Below are positions 31,781 to 39,498 of a stretch of DNA of 44,878 nucleotides, piece by piece (the first letter of the stretch is position 1; each line of letters begins with the position of its first letter). Where the stretch lies: assembly GCA_002335425.1 (NCBI GenBank), contig DDCB01000003.1, positions 1 to 44,878 on the forward strand. Reading direction: 5' to 3'. The notes below the pieces were generated by a model. The model was not told where the DNA came from. It made no database searches and saw only the letters and a list, made by a program, of their open reading frames with translations. Both the position numbers and the translations under genes were made by a program. Source of the stretch: Chthonomonas sp. UBA2017. GTDB lineage: Bacteria > Armatimonadota > Fimbriimonadia > Fimbriimonadales > Fimbriimonadaceae.

Positions 31781-33382
31781 CTACTCGTAGCCCAGCCTCG
31801 AAGCGATTGCGATGTCATAGAGCCCCGCCAGATCGGTCGCGCTCAGCGATTCGATGGCCTCCAACCGGTCGATCATCGGGCCGGGATCGACTCCATCGGC
31901 CACCGAAAGCGACCCGAGCAGAGCAAACTTATGCCGCAAGATGTCGCGCAAGTCGGCGGTCTTGTTGGCGGCATGACCGCCCGGGAACATCACGAATCCA
32001 GAGTCGAAAACGTGGCCGGCGTCATCGGTGATCTTGAGCGAAGTCGGAATCCCTTCGGGATATTTTTCGTCATACGATCGCCCGCCGTGGGTGAAGTCGA
32101 TCTTCTGCATCAGCTCGCGCGAAACGGGATGATAAATCGCCAGGCCATCGACTTTGTAGTCATAAGGATCGAGCATCAGCGCCTTCCAAATCGCATCGTT
32201 CGCACCGCCGCCGGTGGGGAGAGCCCCGTGCTTGGCGCGGTATTCGAGTGCCTTTCGCAAGAGCGTGGCGACGATGTAAGCCATGGAGTGGTCGGCGCTT
32301 TGGCGGGTCTTGGGGTCTTTCTTCATCGGGTTGCCGATGATGCCAAACGCCGGCTCATAGGCGACGATTTCGATCCGCGAGACCTTGGCTCCGGAAGGAT
32401 CATCCAGCAAGTGCGGATTCGCCGCCACGAGGTCGATCATGCCTTGGAGGGCGCCCGCGGATTGGTGCTCATACAGCCCGAGCTTAAAGTGCATTCCCAT
32501 GACGGCAAAGTCGTCGCCGCTATGCGAAAGAACGAGCTCAAACGGACTGTTGCCTTGCTCTTTCCATCGTTCGGCGCCTTGCGTCGTGGGTTCAAAGAAT
32601 CGGAAAATCGCTTCGGGGTTGCGGAAGATGTCGCGCGGGCCCATGAACCCCGCCATCGACCGCTTGACACAAAGGATCGCCGCTTCGGTCGAGATCGCGG
32701 CGCTGCTGCCTTTGGAATCGCTCAGCTGCTTGCCCGCCCGAATCGCCCGCCAAGGTATGTAGTGGGCGACAAACATGCCGATCGCGCTTTCGATCTGCTC
32801 CGCGGTCGCGCCCATCAGTGCGCCATAAGTCGCGGCGCTGCCGATGGCCCCGTGGACCACGTGGTCGATCTTGTAACTCTTCAGGCTGAAGACTTCGGCG
32901 AGCCGTCCTCGAATCTCGTCCAGAAGCACCATCGCCTTGAGCGCGGACGCGCCGTCCAGCCCTTTTTGTTGGCAAGCCGCCATCACCACCGGATAAAAGT
33001 CGTTGTGGCCAAACTCGCCGGCCTTGTGTCCCAGCTCGGGGCGATAGCCAAAGTTCGTGCCGTTGCTGTCCCACTCGCGAACCGCCGCCGAATTCGCCAC
33101 AATCGCCTTCTCCGCCTTGACCCGGACGCTGCTGCCAAAGACTGTGGCTCCGGCGGCATCGGGGTAGTCCAGCGCTTCTTGGCGGAGCAGAGTCGGGGCA
33201 TTGGTTTGAAGGGCGAGCGCCGAAAGGCCGCAGACGACGCTGTCGGTATGGAAAAGGCGGGTCTTTTCAAGGACGGCCGCGCTCGGACCAGGCCCGAGCT
33301 TTCCACTCATGAAGTCGAGGGCAAATTGACCGAGGCCGAGGGCCTGATTCGAATCGGGCGAAAGCGTAACGCGGGTGCTCAT
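31781..33382 (-). CDS. MmgE/PrpD family protein (2-methylcitrate dehydratase-like)
   Basis: A 533-aa cytoplasmic protein. It has the family hallmarks SNGTNFGYRPELGHKAGEFG, VVHGAIGSAATYGALMGATA, FMGPRDIFRNPEAIF, PMKKDPKTRQSADHSMAYI and IDFTHGGRSYDEKYPEGIP. Family members dehydrate 2-methylcitrate or related acids; the substrate here is not set by sequence. No prpB or prpC is nearby. Its gene leads into mqnA, which is an unusual pairing. The ATG at 33382 is preferred because a CAGAAT box lies nine bases upstream; an ATG at 33409 would add nine residues. Confidence 0.9.
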   Translation of the reverse strand: MSTRVTLSPDSNQALGLGQFALDFMSGKLGPGPSAAVLEKTRLFHTDSVVCGLSALALQTNAPTLLRQEALDYPDAAGATVFGSSVRVKAEKAIVANSAAVREWDSNGTNFGYRPELGHKAGEFGHNDFYPVVMAACQQKGLDGASALKAMVLLDEIRGRLAEVFSLKSYKIDHVVHGAIGSAATYGALMGATAEQIESAIGMFVAHYIPWRAIRAGKQLSDSKGSSAAISTEAAILCVKRSMAGFMGPRDIFRNPEAIFRFFEPTTQGAERWKEQGNSPFELVLSHSGDDFAVMGMHFKLGLYEHQSAGALQGMIDLVAANPHLLDDPSGAKVSRIEIVAYEPAFGIIGNPMKKDPKTRQSADHSMAYIVATLLRKALEYRAKHGALPTGGGANDAIWKALMLDPYDYKVDGLAIYHPVSRELMQKIDFTHGGRSYDEKYPEGIPTSLKITDDAGHVFDSGFVMFPGGHAANKTADLRDILRHKFALLGSLSVADGVDPGPMIDRLEAIESLSATDLAGLYDIAIASRLGYE

Positions 33383-33390
33383 GGATGCTT

Positions 33391-33418
33391 CATTCTGGCA
33401 GATCGGCATGTCAGAATG
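33391..33418. promoter_or_regulatory. symmetric palindrome between divergent MmgE/PrpD and HIT genes
   Basis: CATTCTG (33391-33397) and CAGAATG (33412-33418) are perfect inverted arms, with CA/TG continuing inward after one mismatch. Each strand therefore carries CAGAAT, a fair -10 box, six bases before the HIT ATG and nine bases before the MmgE/PrpD ATG. One element can serve as two divergent leaderless promoters, as an operator, or both. Confidence 0.5.
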
Positions 33419-33423
33419 AACCC

Positions 33424-33900
33424 ATGCCGGATCAACTCTGGGCTCCGTGGCGGTTCAGCTACATCGAATCGAAAGAGGCTCCGGGGTGTATCTTTGTCGA
33501 TCTCCCGGCCCAAGACAACGACGCCGAGAACTTGATCTTGTTCCGCGGCCAGCATGCCTTTGTCATGTTGAATCGGTACCCTTACACGAACGGGCATTTG
33601 CTGATCGCGCCGTATCAGCACACCGCCGAGATGGCCGACCTTTCGGACCCCGAGCTCCTGGAGATCCATCAGCTCTTGCGGTCCTGCGTGGGGTGGCTCA
33701 AGGAGGCCTACGCCCCTCACGGATTCAACATCGGCGTGAACCTGGGGAGCGCGGGTGGGGCGGGTATCCCGAGCCACATTCACTGGCACATCGTCCCCCG
33801 CTGGTCAGGCGACACGAACTTCATGACAACCGTCGGCGAGGTCCGCGTCCTACCCCAGAGTCTCGAGGAGAGCTATGTGAAGCTACGAGCGGTCATGTAA
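33424..33900 (+). CDS. HIT-family hydrolase/phosphorylase
   Basis: A 158-aa protein with the histidine triad H118-x-H120-x-H122 in SHIHWHIVPRW. The N terminus QLWAPWRFSYIESKEAPGCIF matches the Ap4A-phosphorylase-like HIT group of many bacteria and actinobacteria, which cleave dinucleoside polyphosphates or related nucleotides. NRYPYTNGHLLIAPYQHTAE is the usual nucleotide-site segment. The ATG at 33424 fits the family start; there is no ribosome site, and a CAGAAT box lies six bases upstream. Confidence 0.93.
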   Translation: MPDQLWAPWRFSYIESKEAPGCIFVDLPAQDNDAENLILFRGQHAFVMLNRYPYTNGHLLIAPYQHTAEMADLSDPELLEIHQLLRSCVGWLKEAYAPHGFNIGVNLGSAGGAGIPSHIHWHIVPRWSGDTNFMTTVGEVRVLPQSLEESYVKLRAVM

Positions 33901-33919
33901 CTACCCCGTAGGCTCACTC

Positions 33920-34666
33920 CTACCAAATCTTGTTTTTAAAGTTAACCCGCATATGCTCCAGGGCAAACATGTTCTTGGGCTCCTTCCGTAGGATTGCTTC
34001 GAGCTTCCTCTTACACTCCTTCCGAAAGGCACTATCCGTGCTCCATGCTGCCATAGTTCCTAAGAGCAATTCCGGAATGATCTTGTCTCCTCCACTATCC
34101 CAGATCGACTTCAGCTCCTCAAGAGATTTCTCTCGGTCTTGAACGCCAAACTTGCGCCCATTCAAGAAGAATTGATTGTAGAGGAGTTCTGGGTCTTTTG
34201 GATACTTCGCGAGACTCGCGCGTAGCGCCTTTTCACTACGCTCAATCTCTTGAGTTTTAGTCAATAAGGTGACGGTTACCCGGAACGGCGGCTTAAGATC
34301 AGACAGTCTGACTGTGCAGAAGTGGCGAGAGCGAGTCACGTCTGAAGCAATAATCGCGCTTGCATCGTTCGTCTCTGCAAACATGTTGCTGATCGCCAGA
34401 CAACAGTTAAGCATGTCTCGATATTTTGTCAACGAAACGCCTTCATTACCATATCTGAGTCCTGCAGAAAAGGCTCGCGCAAGACTTATCCATGCGGACG
34501 GGTTCTTCGGGTTTTCAGAGACGAGCTCGCAGTAATATTTCATGCAAGCTCCTAGCCTGCCTTGAACTCCCATACTTCTGACAAAAGCCCGATGCTCTTG
34601 CCATGTACTATTGACACCGGGCCTTGTCGAGCCAAGCAACACTGAAGCGATCGCAGTAAGAATCAT
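33920..34666 (-). CDS. 248-aa secreted protein of unknown function, TPR-like
   Basis: A short hydrophobic N terminus (ILTAIASVLLGS) may be a signal peptide. The rest is helical, with TPR-like pairs (ENPKNPSAWISLARAFSAGL; KALRASLAKYPKDPELLYNQ; KLEAILRKEPKNMFALEHM). I do not recognise a family. The ATG at 34666 overlaps the upstream stop (ATGA), which decides the start and couples it to the 487-aa secreted protein. Base composition is more AT-rich than most genes here, as in its partner, so this pair may have been acquired. Confidence 0.68.
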   Translation of the reverse strand: MILTAIASVLLGSTRPGVNSTWQEHRAFVRSMGVQGRLGACMKYYCELVSENPKNPSAWISLARAFSAGLRYGNEGVSLTKYRDMLNCCLAISNMFAETNDASAIIASDVTRSRHFCTVRLSDLKPPFRVTVTLLTKTQEIERSEKALRASLAKYPKDPELLYNQFFLNGRKFGVQDREKSLEELKSIWDSGGDKIIPELLLGTMAAWSTDSAFRKECKRKLEAILRKEPKNMFALEHMRVNFKNKIW

Positions 34667-36126
34667 TGAATCACCATTGCGCTGCCCAGGTTGTTTCGTC
34701 GGATATTCCATACGTTCCAATCACCGCTGAACCCTTGTCGCCCATAATGAGCAAAAATCGGGAATTCAGCGGTGCCCACCGGACCGAGATAGAGGCTGAC
34801 CGAAGAGAAAGGAGGCAAAGTCACACTCATTCCTTGCGTAAAGGTTCTAATCTCTGCTTCAGTGAGAGAATAAGTGACTTCGCCGCCGAAGTTTAGAGTG
34901 CCTATTTTGGGCGCAATTTCTAGACCGACACTCAACGCGAGCGAGCTGGTCGCAGTGAATGAGAAGGAACTTGAGATCGTAAAGTTTGCAACAGCCTGGC
35001 TAGGCGAGTCGTTGACGGCTTCCCCAACGTATTGCAACGGGTACTCTGTGGGGAGAACTTGGTCCAACCGACCTTGATAAGGCGCTCTCCAGAATTCTCC
35101 TGTTCTTTCGAGCGGCAAGTGGATATACACTTTTCCAACAGCACTTGCGGTAAATTCGTAACGTTGATCAGTTGCAGTATAGTTGATTTGAGTCATGATG
35201 GGCTGGTCCTTCATCCCTTGAATCGTGTGATCAAAAAAGATGAAGTTACAGTCGATATCTTCAACATCTTGCCTATGCCGATCCATGTAGCTCTCGTACC
35301 ATTGATTGTCGATGTTTGAAGACCAACCGCCGTAGAGGTTGCGTGATACATTGAAGGCCACGAAACCATGGTAGATTCCGAGTTCATTGCGGTGAAACTC
35401 GTCTAAACCGATATCAAATCTCTGGACTGGCTCATTGACGCTCCTGCTCGTGTTGGCAATCGGCACTCCACCTGGGCCTCGGCGGAAGCTCGTATCAAAG
35501 TTTGTGAATAGATCGACCGCTCGGTCGGTGACTTGAACCATCAGATCGAAGCTAGTTTGTGCCCTTGCGAAGCGCGAAATTCCGTTGGCTTTGCTCGACG
35601 CACTGAGCGGAACATCAAAGATGATCACGCCGTTTCGAGCGTACATCCGACGATAGGTCCTGCCATCGCTGTCTCCGCTCATGATTGAATTGGAGTTGTT
35701 GATCTCCAACTTCGACCCGAGCCCATTTGAAGCCGTGCATGAGACGCCATCGAATGCGCCCAGAGCGGTGGCCCGGGAGCTAATCCAAACATAAATGTAC
35801 TCTTCAGGTACTTGTGTGCCGATGTGGATCATCGCGACGCGCGCCTTACCGCTGGCTGTCGCGGAAACTTCATAATTCTGATACATCCCGCTCTCCTCTG
35901 CTCCGACAGAAAGCGTGACACCGTGGAAGGGAGCTGCACTGGGTAACCAAGGGACAGTCTCCGTTCGTTGGTAGCAGCCTCCGTCGTCGCCGCGATACCA
36001 GTCTTTCAGCGTGGTTTGACCTTCGTAGTCGATTTGAATGAGCCAGTCACCATCGACATAGCTTGTCCGGGTGTGCGAGAGAGCTGCGGCCAGGATGGCA
36101 ACCAGGCATGCGAATAGCTTTTTCAT
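34663..36126 (-). CDS. 487-aa secreted protein of unknown function
   Basis: The signal peptide is MKKLFACLVAILAAALSHT, followed by a large beta-rich extracytoplasmic part with no membrane anchor or sorting signal. Ser/Thr-rich strands (NFTISSSFSFTATSSLALSV) and many aromatic residues (DWYRGDDGGCYQRTETVPWL) suggest stacked beta-sandwich domains. I recognise no family. It has its own promoter with TACTAT six bases before the ATG. The gene pair with 33920 is relatively AT-rich and could be horizontally acquired. Confidence 0.68.
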   Translation of the reverse strand: MKKLFACLVAILAAALSHTRTSYVDGDWLIQIDYEGQTTLKDWYRGDDGGCYQRTETVPWLPSAAPFHGVTLSVGAEESGMYQNYEVSATASGKARVAMIHIGTQVPEEYIYVWISSRATALGAFDGVSCTASNGLGSKLEINNSNSIMSGDSDGRTYRRMYARNGVIIFDVPLSASSKANGISRFARAQTSFDLMVQVTDRAVDLFTNFDTSFRRGPGGVPIANTSRSVNEPVQRFDIGLDEFHRNELGIYHGFVAFNVSRNLYGGWSSNIDNQWYESYMDRHRQDVEDIDCNFIFFDHTIQGMKDQPIMTQINYTATDQRYEFTASAVGKVYIHLPLERTGEFWRAPYQGRLDQVLPTEYPLQYVGEAVNDSPSQAVANFTISSSFSFTATSSLALSVGLEIAPKIGTLNFGGEVTYSLTEAEIRTFTQGMSVTLPPFSSVSLYLGPVGTAEFPIFAHYGRQGFSGDWNVWNIRRNNLGSAMVIQ

Positions 36127-36132
36127 ATCCTA

Positions 36133-36161
36133 ATAGTAACACAGCTTTTGTGCTTGGACAA
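36133..36161 (-). promoter_or_regulatory. promoter of the 487-aa secreted protein gene
   Basis: Minus-strand TTGTCC (36156-36161), a 17-bp spacer and TACTAT (36133-36138) lie exactly six bases before the ATG at 36126. This is the clearest leaderless-type arrangement in the window. Confidence 0.6.
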
Positions 36162-36474
36162 GAGGAGTCTTACCAATTTTTAAGAGTGCCGCCAATTCTA
36201 CTGTCTGAAAATGAAATTCTGAAGCTGCCAAATTCAATCACTCAGCCGACATGTGTTCAGGCGATGATAAGGAATCCAGATGTCTTAAGGGGGTTGGCCT
36301 TCACAACGAAAATCTGTTTGCCGCACAAACTAGCCAGTTCTTCGTTCCGACATTGAGCCCAGCTCTAAAAGGGCGCAAGGAGAACCCTTTCATCGTTGAA
36401 AGGAGATCATGCGCGCAACCTTCGCCTGACCCCAGGTTTGGTCAGTTCGGTGCGCTGGCTGTACGTACCATACA

Positions 36475-36515
36475 CCCGGACCCCCGAACTCCCGAACCCC
36501 CGGACCCCCCGGACC
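36475..36515 (+). repeat. tandem octamer repeat CCCGRACY
   Basis: Five units follow each other: CCCGGACC, CCCGAACT, CCCGAACC, CCCGGACC and, after one extra C, CCCGGACC. The tract is about 150 bp upstream of a PEP-CTERM gene. Such a tract can change length by slippage. Confidence 0.75.
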
Positions 36516-36665
36516 CCATGCCGCGCATCAATGCTGGTTTTCTGGATGACGAAAGGTAAAACCACGTATTGTTGCGGGGAGAACAACTTGTGGTTTCCCT
36601 CAATGCTTGATAAGATAGGCCTTGGATCGGTGTCGGATCTGAAATTCGACCGAAAGGATATTGTT

Positions 36666-37364
36666 ATGAAACGTGCATTACTTCTCTCCATGATGGTTGC
36701 CAGCGCAGCCTTTTCTTTTGCTCAAAGCTTTAATGAAGGTTTTGACCCAGGTTTGACGGGGAACACGAACGGCAACTCGCCTGGTGGCGACGCCGTTGTC
36801 CTTCCTTCGGGAACCTGGCATGCGGACAATGATTCGGCCTTTATTGGATCAACCGGCTGGTTTACCAATACTGTCTTCGCACCGCATGCGGGTTCTGGAC
36901 AACTGAACGCGAACTTCAACAGCACCGGCGGCAACAGCTTGATCAATAACTTCTTCATGTCGCCAGTGCGCACCTTCAACAACGGGGACGTCATCTCGTT
37001 CTACACGCGAACTGTTGACGCTGTCCAATATCCGGACCGGCTCTTCTTGAAACTGAGCACGAACGGCGCGAGCACCAACAGCGCCGATTTCACGACGACG
37101 CTTCTCTCGGTCAACCCGACTTTGACGACGACGGGCTACCCAAATGTTTGGACCCAATATTCGGTCACGTTGAGTGGCCTCGGCGGTCCGACTTCGGGTC
37201 GATTCGCCTTCAACTATAACGTCTCAAGTGGTGGACCCGCTGGGGCGAACTCGGACTACATTGGCATCGACACCGTCTCGTACTCTGCGGTCCCCGAGCC
37301 GGCCACGATGATCGCACTCGGCGCTGGCGCTTTGGCTCTCGCTCGACGACGACGCAAAGCCTAA
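36666..37364 (+). CDS. small PEP-CTERM secreted protein, choice-of-anchor type
   Basis: A 232-aa protein. The signal peptide MKRALLLSMMVASAAFSFAQ is followed by a beta-sandwich (EGFDPGLTGNTNG, GDVISFYTRTVDAVQYPDRL, FLKLSTNGAS, WTQYSVTLSGLG) like the choice-of-anchor domains seen in PEP-CTERM proteins. The C terminus is VPEPATM, a hydrophobic helix and ARRRRKA, the exosortase sorting signal. The ATG at 36666 has GAAAGGA about eight bases upstream. It is monocistronic with a terminator directly after it. Confidence 0.88.
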   Translation: MKRALLLSMMVASAAFSFAQSFNEGFDPGLTGNTNGNSPGGDAVVLPSGTWHADNDSAFIGSTGWFTNTVFAPHAGSGQLNANFNSTGGNSLINNFFMSPVRTFNNGDVISFYTRTVDAVQYPDRLFLKLSTNGASTNSADFTTTLLSVNPTLTTTGYPNVWTQYSVTLSGLGGPTSGRFAFNYNVSSGGPAGANSDYIGIDTVSYSAVPEPATMIALGAGALALARRRRKA

Positions 37365-37388
37365 CCGTTTCGGTGGGTTTTCCGAATG

Positions 37389-37426
37389 CTCCCGGATGCC
37401 AGCGGTGGCGCCCGGGAGTGTTCTTT
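37389..37426 (+). terminator. terminator after the small PEP-CTERM gene
   Basis: CTCCCGG and CCGGGAG pair around an inner GCCA/TGGC stem, then TGTTCTTTA follows on the plus strand. It also ends at the stop of the convergent GGDEF gene and could act on both. Confidence 0.65.
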
Positions 37427-39398
37427 ATGCCGCCAGGTCGATCCGGCTGAGTAAGCTGATGATCTCGGGATCGAAACGCCCCGGATCGGCGTGAAGGATT
37501 CCGGGGGCTTCGACCTGAATTGCCGTGAGCACCGCAAGAATCCGACCCAGAAGGGGAATTTGATTCCCTTTTTGGCCCAAAGCCCCGGTCCCGTCAAACC
37601 GCTCTTCTAAGCTCAGCAAACTGGGCGTCAACGTCCGGGCTTCATGCGAAGCAAAAAGCTTCTTCAGCTTCGTCGATCGATTCTCGCGCTTCCAACGCAA
37701 GTAGATCGGCGCGATCTGGACCAAGGCGAGCAACAGTTGCTCTTGGTTTCGAGATAGATTCATCTCGCGTCCTAGGGTCAGCACCAAGTGTTCGAGGCTC
37801 TCTCGATACGTCGCTGCCTCAAGTCGCTCGGTCTTCGTCAAGATGGATTCCAGAGGGTTCAGGTCGATCAGCGGCGTGTGGCCCCGGCCGGCGGTCGTGT
37901 CTGCGCCCGCGTCCGAATTCTCGCCAAAGTCGCCGAAGAGTCCCAAAAAGGTCTCGACTCGGTTGCGGCCATTGCGCTTGGCCTCGAAAAGAGCTTCGTC
38001 GGCGGCCTTGAGCAGGTTCGCTGGTTCTTCCGCATTGTGGGGGAAAGTCGCACAGCCAAAACTCGCGGTGATATGCCGGACCCGACCGCTCCGAGTCATA
38101 TATTCCAATGAAGCTATCCGAGATCGCACCCGTTCGGCGGCGGCGATCGCCCCCGCTCGCCCGACTCCGGGCATGATGAGCGTGAACTCCTCACCTCCAT
38201 AGCGCGCGGCAAGATCGTAAGGGCGAAGACTCTCCCGCAGGACGTTCGCCACCAGCTTCAGGACTTCGTCGCCCGCATCGTGCCCCTCTTCTTCATTGAA
38301 CGATCGGAAGTGGTCCACGTCGATCATCACGACGCTCAGCTCCGAGCCGGTCCGTTGACTCTCCGCGACCCGCCGAGTCAGGAAGTCTTGCATGGTCCGG
38401 TGATTGGCGATCCCGGTCAAAGGATCGTACAGCGCGAGCCGTTCCACGCTCTCGAACATCATCGCACTGTTCAAGGCCAAGGCCAAGTGCTCGGCGATGG
38501 TTTCGAAGAGGTCGGTTGATTCCAAAAAGACTCGGTCGCTCTCTTTGCCCAGCAACTCAAGGACGCCGATCAGTTTATCCGCCACCACCAAAGGAACGAC
38601 ATAGATCGGGCCCGGCTTGAGGTAGCAGATCTTGCCCTCCAAAGGCGAGGTCATCAGGTTCTCCTCGACCGATTTGGCGGTGAACGGCTTGAGCGCTCCG
38701 GCGACAAATTCGGCAATGCAGCTCGTTCCGCCCATCGGGTTGAGGGTCTGCAGGAGAGCGACTCCCTGCCGACTCACCCCAGCGTGGGCCATCAGCTCCA
38801 GCGTCCGGTCGTCCGCTGTGCGAACCCAGAGCAAAGCCGCCGCCAAATCGACCGCCGAGACAATCTCGCCGACCGCGATGCTGCAAAGCGGGTCGAGAGT
38901 CTGATTCATCGTCAGGGCCTTGCCGAGTCTTTTGAGCGCCTGAGCGTTTCGCGAACTGCGAAGGGCCATCTTTTGCGCCGCGACCTCTTCTTGGGCATTG
39001 GTGACCAGCACCAAGATGTCGGAGTAAGCGTCCCGCGGGACTTCGCAGAACCAAAATCGGAAATTGCCCTCAAGCCAAGTTGTCCCGATCCCTTCGCGAG
39101 CCGACTCTAGGGCCGGTTGAAGAGGGCTTTCGTTCAACGAAGCGCCCGGATCGAAAAGATCCACTTTCTCTGCCAACCCCCATCGGCGCAAGCAGTGGCC
39201 CGCAGAATCGATCAAGGCAAGACCCAGTTGATTCGGATTCATCCCGTCGAAATAGCTGGGCTCAGGCAAATCCAGGGTGATCGAGGTCCCGTCGGGTAGC
39301 CCCAACCGAACCGGAAATCCGCGATCGGTCCGGCCCGAAGGCTGAGTCGATGCCACGCAGCCAAGCTCTATCAGAAGTTCCAGCAGTCGATCTGTCAT
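37425..39398 (-). CDS. GAF-GGDEF diguanylate cyclase with degenerate HD-GYP-like tail
   Basis: A 657-aa cytoplasmic protein. A middle GAF-like domain (SIAVGEIVSAVDLAAALLWV to VVADKLIGVLELLGKESDR) is followed by a GGDEF domain with DPLTGIANHRTMQDFL, active motif GGEEF (401-405) and an upstream RPYD inhibitory-site motif, so it should make c-di-GMP and be product-inhibited. The C terminus keeps the HD-GYP-like pattern FDGTGALGQKGNQIPLLGRI but lacks the HD pair and the GYP residues. The ATG at 39398 is preferred; a TTG at 39449 is also in frame and neither has a good ribosome site. Confidence 0.85.
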   Translation of the reverse strand: MTDRLLELLIELGCVASTQPSGRTDRGFPVRLGLPDGTSITLDLPEPSYFDGMNPNQLGLALIDSAGHCLRRWGLAEKVDLFDPGASLNESPLQPALESAREGIGTTWLEGNFRFWFCEVPRDAYSDILVLVTNAQEEVAAQKMALRSSRNAQALKRLGKALTMNQTLDPLCSIAVGEIVSAVDLAAALLWVRTADDRTLELMAHAGVSRQGVALLQTLNPMGGTSCIAEFVAGALKPFTAKSVEENLMTSPLEGKICYLKPGPIYVVPLVVADKLIGVLELLGKESDRVFLESTDLFETIAEHLALALNSAMMFESVERLALYDPLTGIANHRTMQDFLTRRVAESQRTGSELSVVMIDVDHFRSFNEEEGHDAGDEVLKLVANVLRESLRPYDLAARYGGEEFTLIMPGVGRAGAIAAAERVRSRIASLEYMTRSGRVRHITASFGCATFPHNAEEPANLLKAADEALFEAKRNGRNRVETFLGLFGDFGENSDAGADTTAGRGHTPLIDLNPLESILTKTERLEAATYRESLEHLVLTLGREMNLSRNQEQLLLALVQIAPIYLRWKRENRSTKLKKLFASHEARTLTPSLLSLEERFDGTGALGQKGNQIPLLGRILAVLTAIQVEAPGILHADPGRFDPEIISLLSRIDLAA

Positions 39399-39461
39399 CG
39401 TAAGGCCCGGGGTGCCTCTTTCATTTTCGGCAACGCGTGGGGCAGACAAAACCGAGAATTC

Positions 39462-39493
39462 TTGACAACCGTCTTGAGGTTTGTTCGTCTAAC
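39462..39493 (+). promoter_or_regulatory. promoter of the C11 peptidase-like gene
   Basis: A perfect TTGACA (39462-39467) is followed 19-20 bp later by GTCTAA/TCTAAC, five to six bases before the GTG start at 39499. TTGTCA, read on the other strand at 39464-39469, overlaps it and could be a -35 box for the divergent GGDEF gene. Confidence 0.5.
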
Positions 39494-39498
39494 CCGAC

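Larger units (their letters stand above)
36127..36665. other. 539-bp intergenic region
   Basis: It separates two divergent secreted-protein genes. It contains the minus-strand promoter at 36133-36161, a tandem octamer tract at 36475-36515 and, just before the plus-strand gene, a GAAAGGA ribosome site. Two plus-strand frames cross it (36251-36559 and the upstream extension of the 36666 gene), but their products are Pro/Arg-rich across the octamers and have no protein-like features, so I do not call them. Confidence 0.5.

Noticed and set aside
31406..33535. 709-codon open frame on the plus strand
   Set aside because: It is antisense to the well-supported MmgE/PrpD and MqnA genes. Its product is Arg/Asp/Gly-rich without domains, as expected from the opposite strand of GC-rich coding DNA.
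33908..33923. GTAGG/CCTAC hairpin after the HIT gene as a terminator
   Set aside because: The stem is only five pairs and the T run begins about ten bases later, inside the convergent gene.
36251..36559. 102-codon plus-strand frame with a Pro-Asp-Pro repeat end
   Set aside because: The repeat is the translated octamer tract. The frame lacks a start signal and ends just past the tract.
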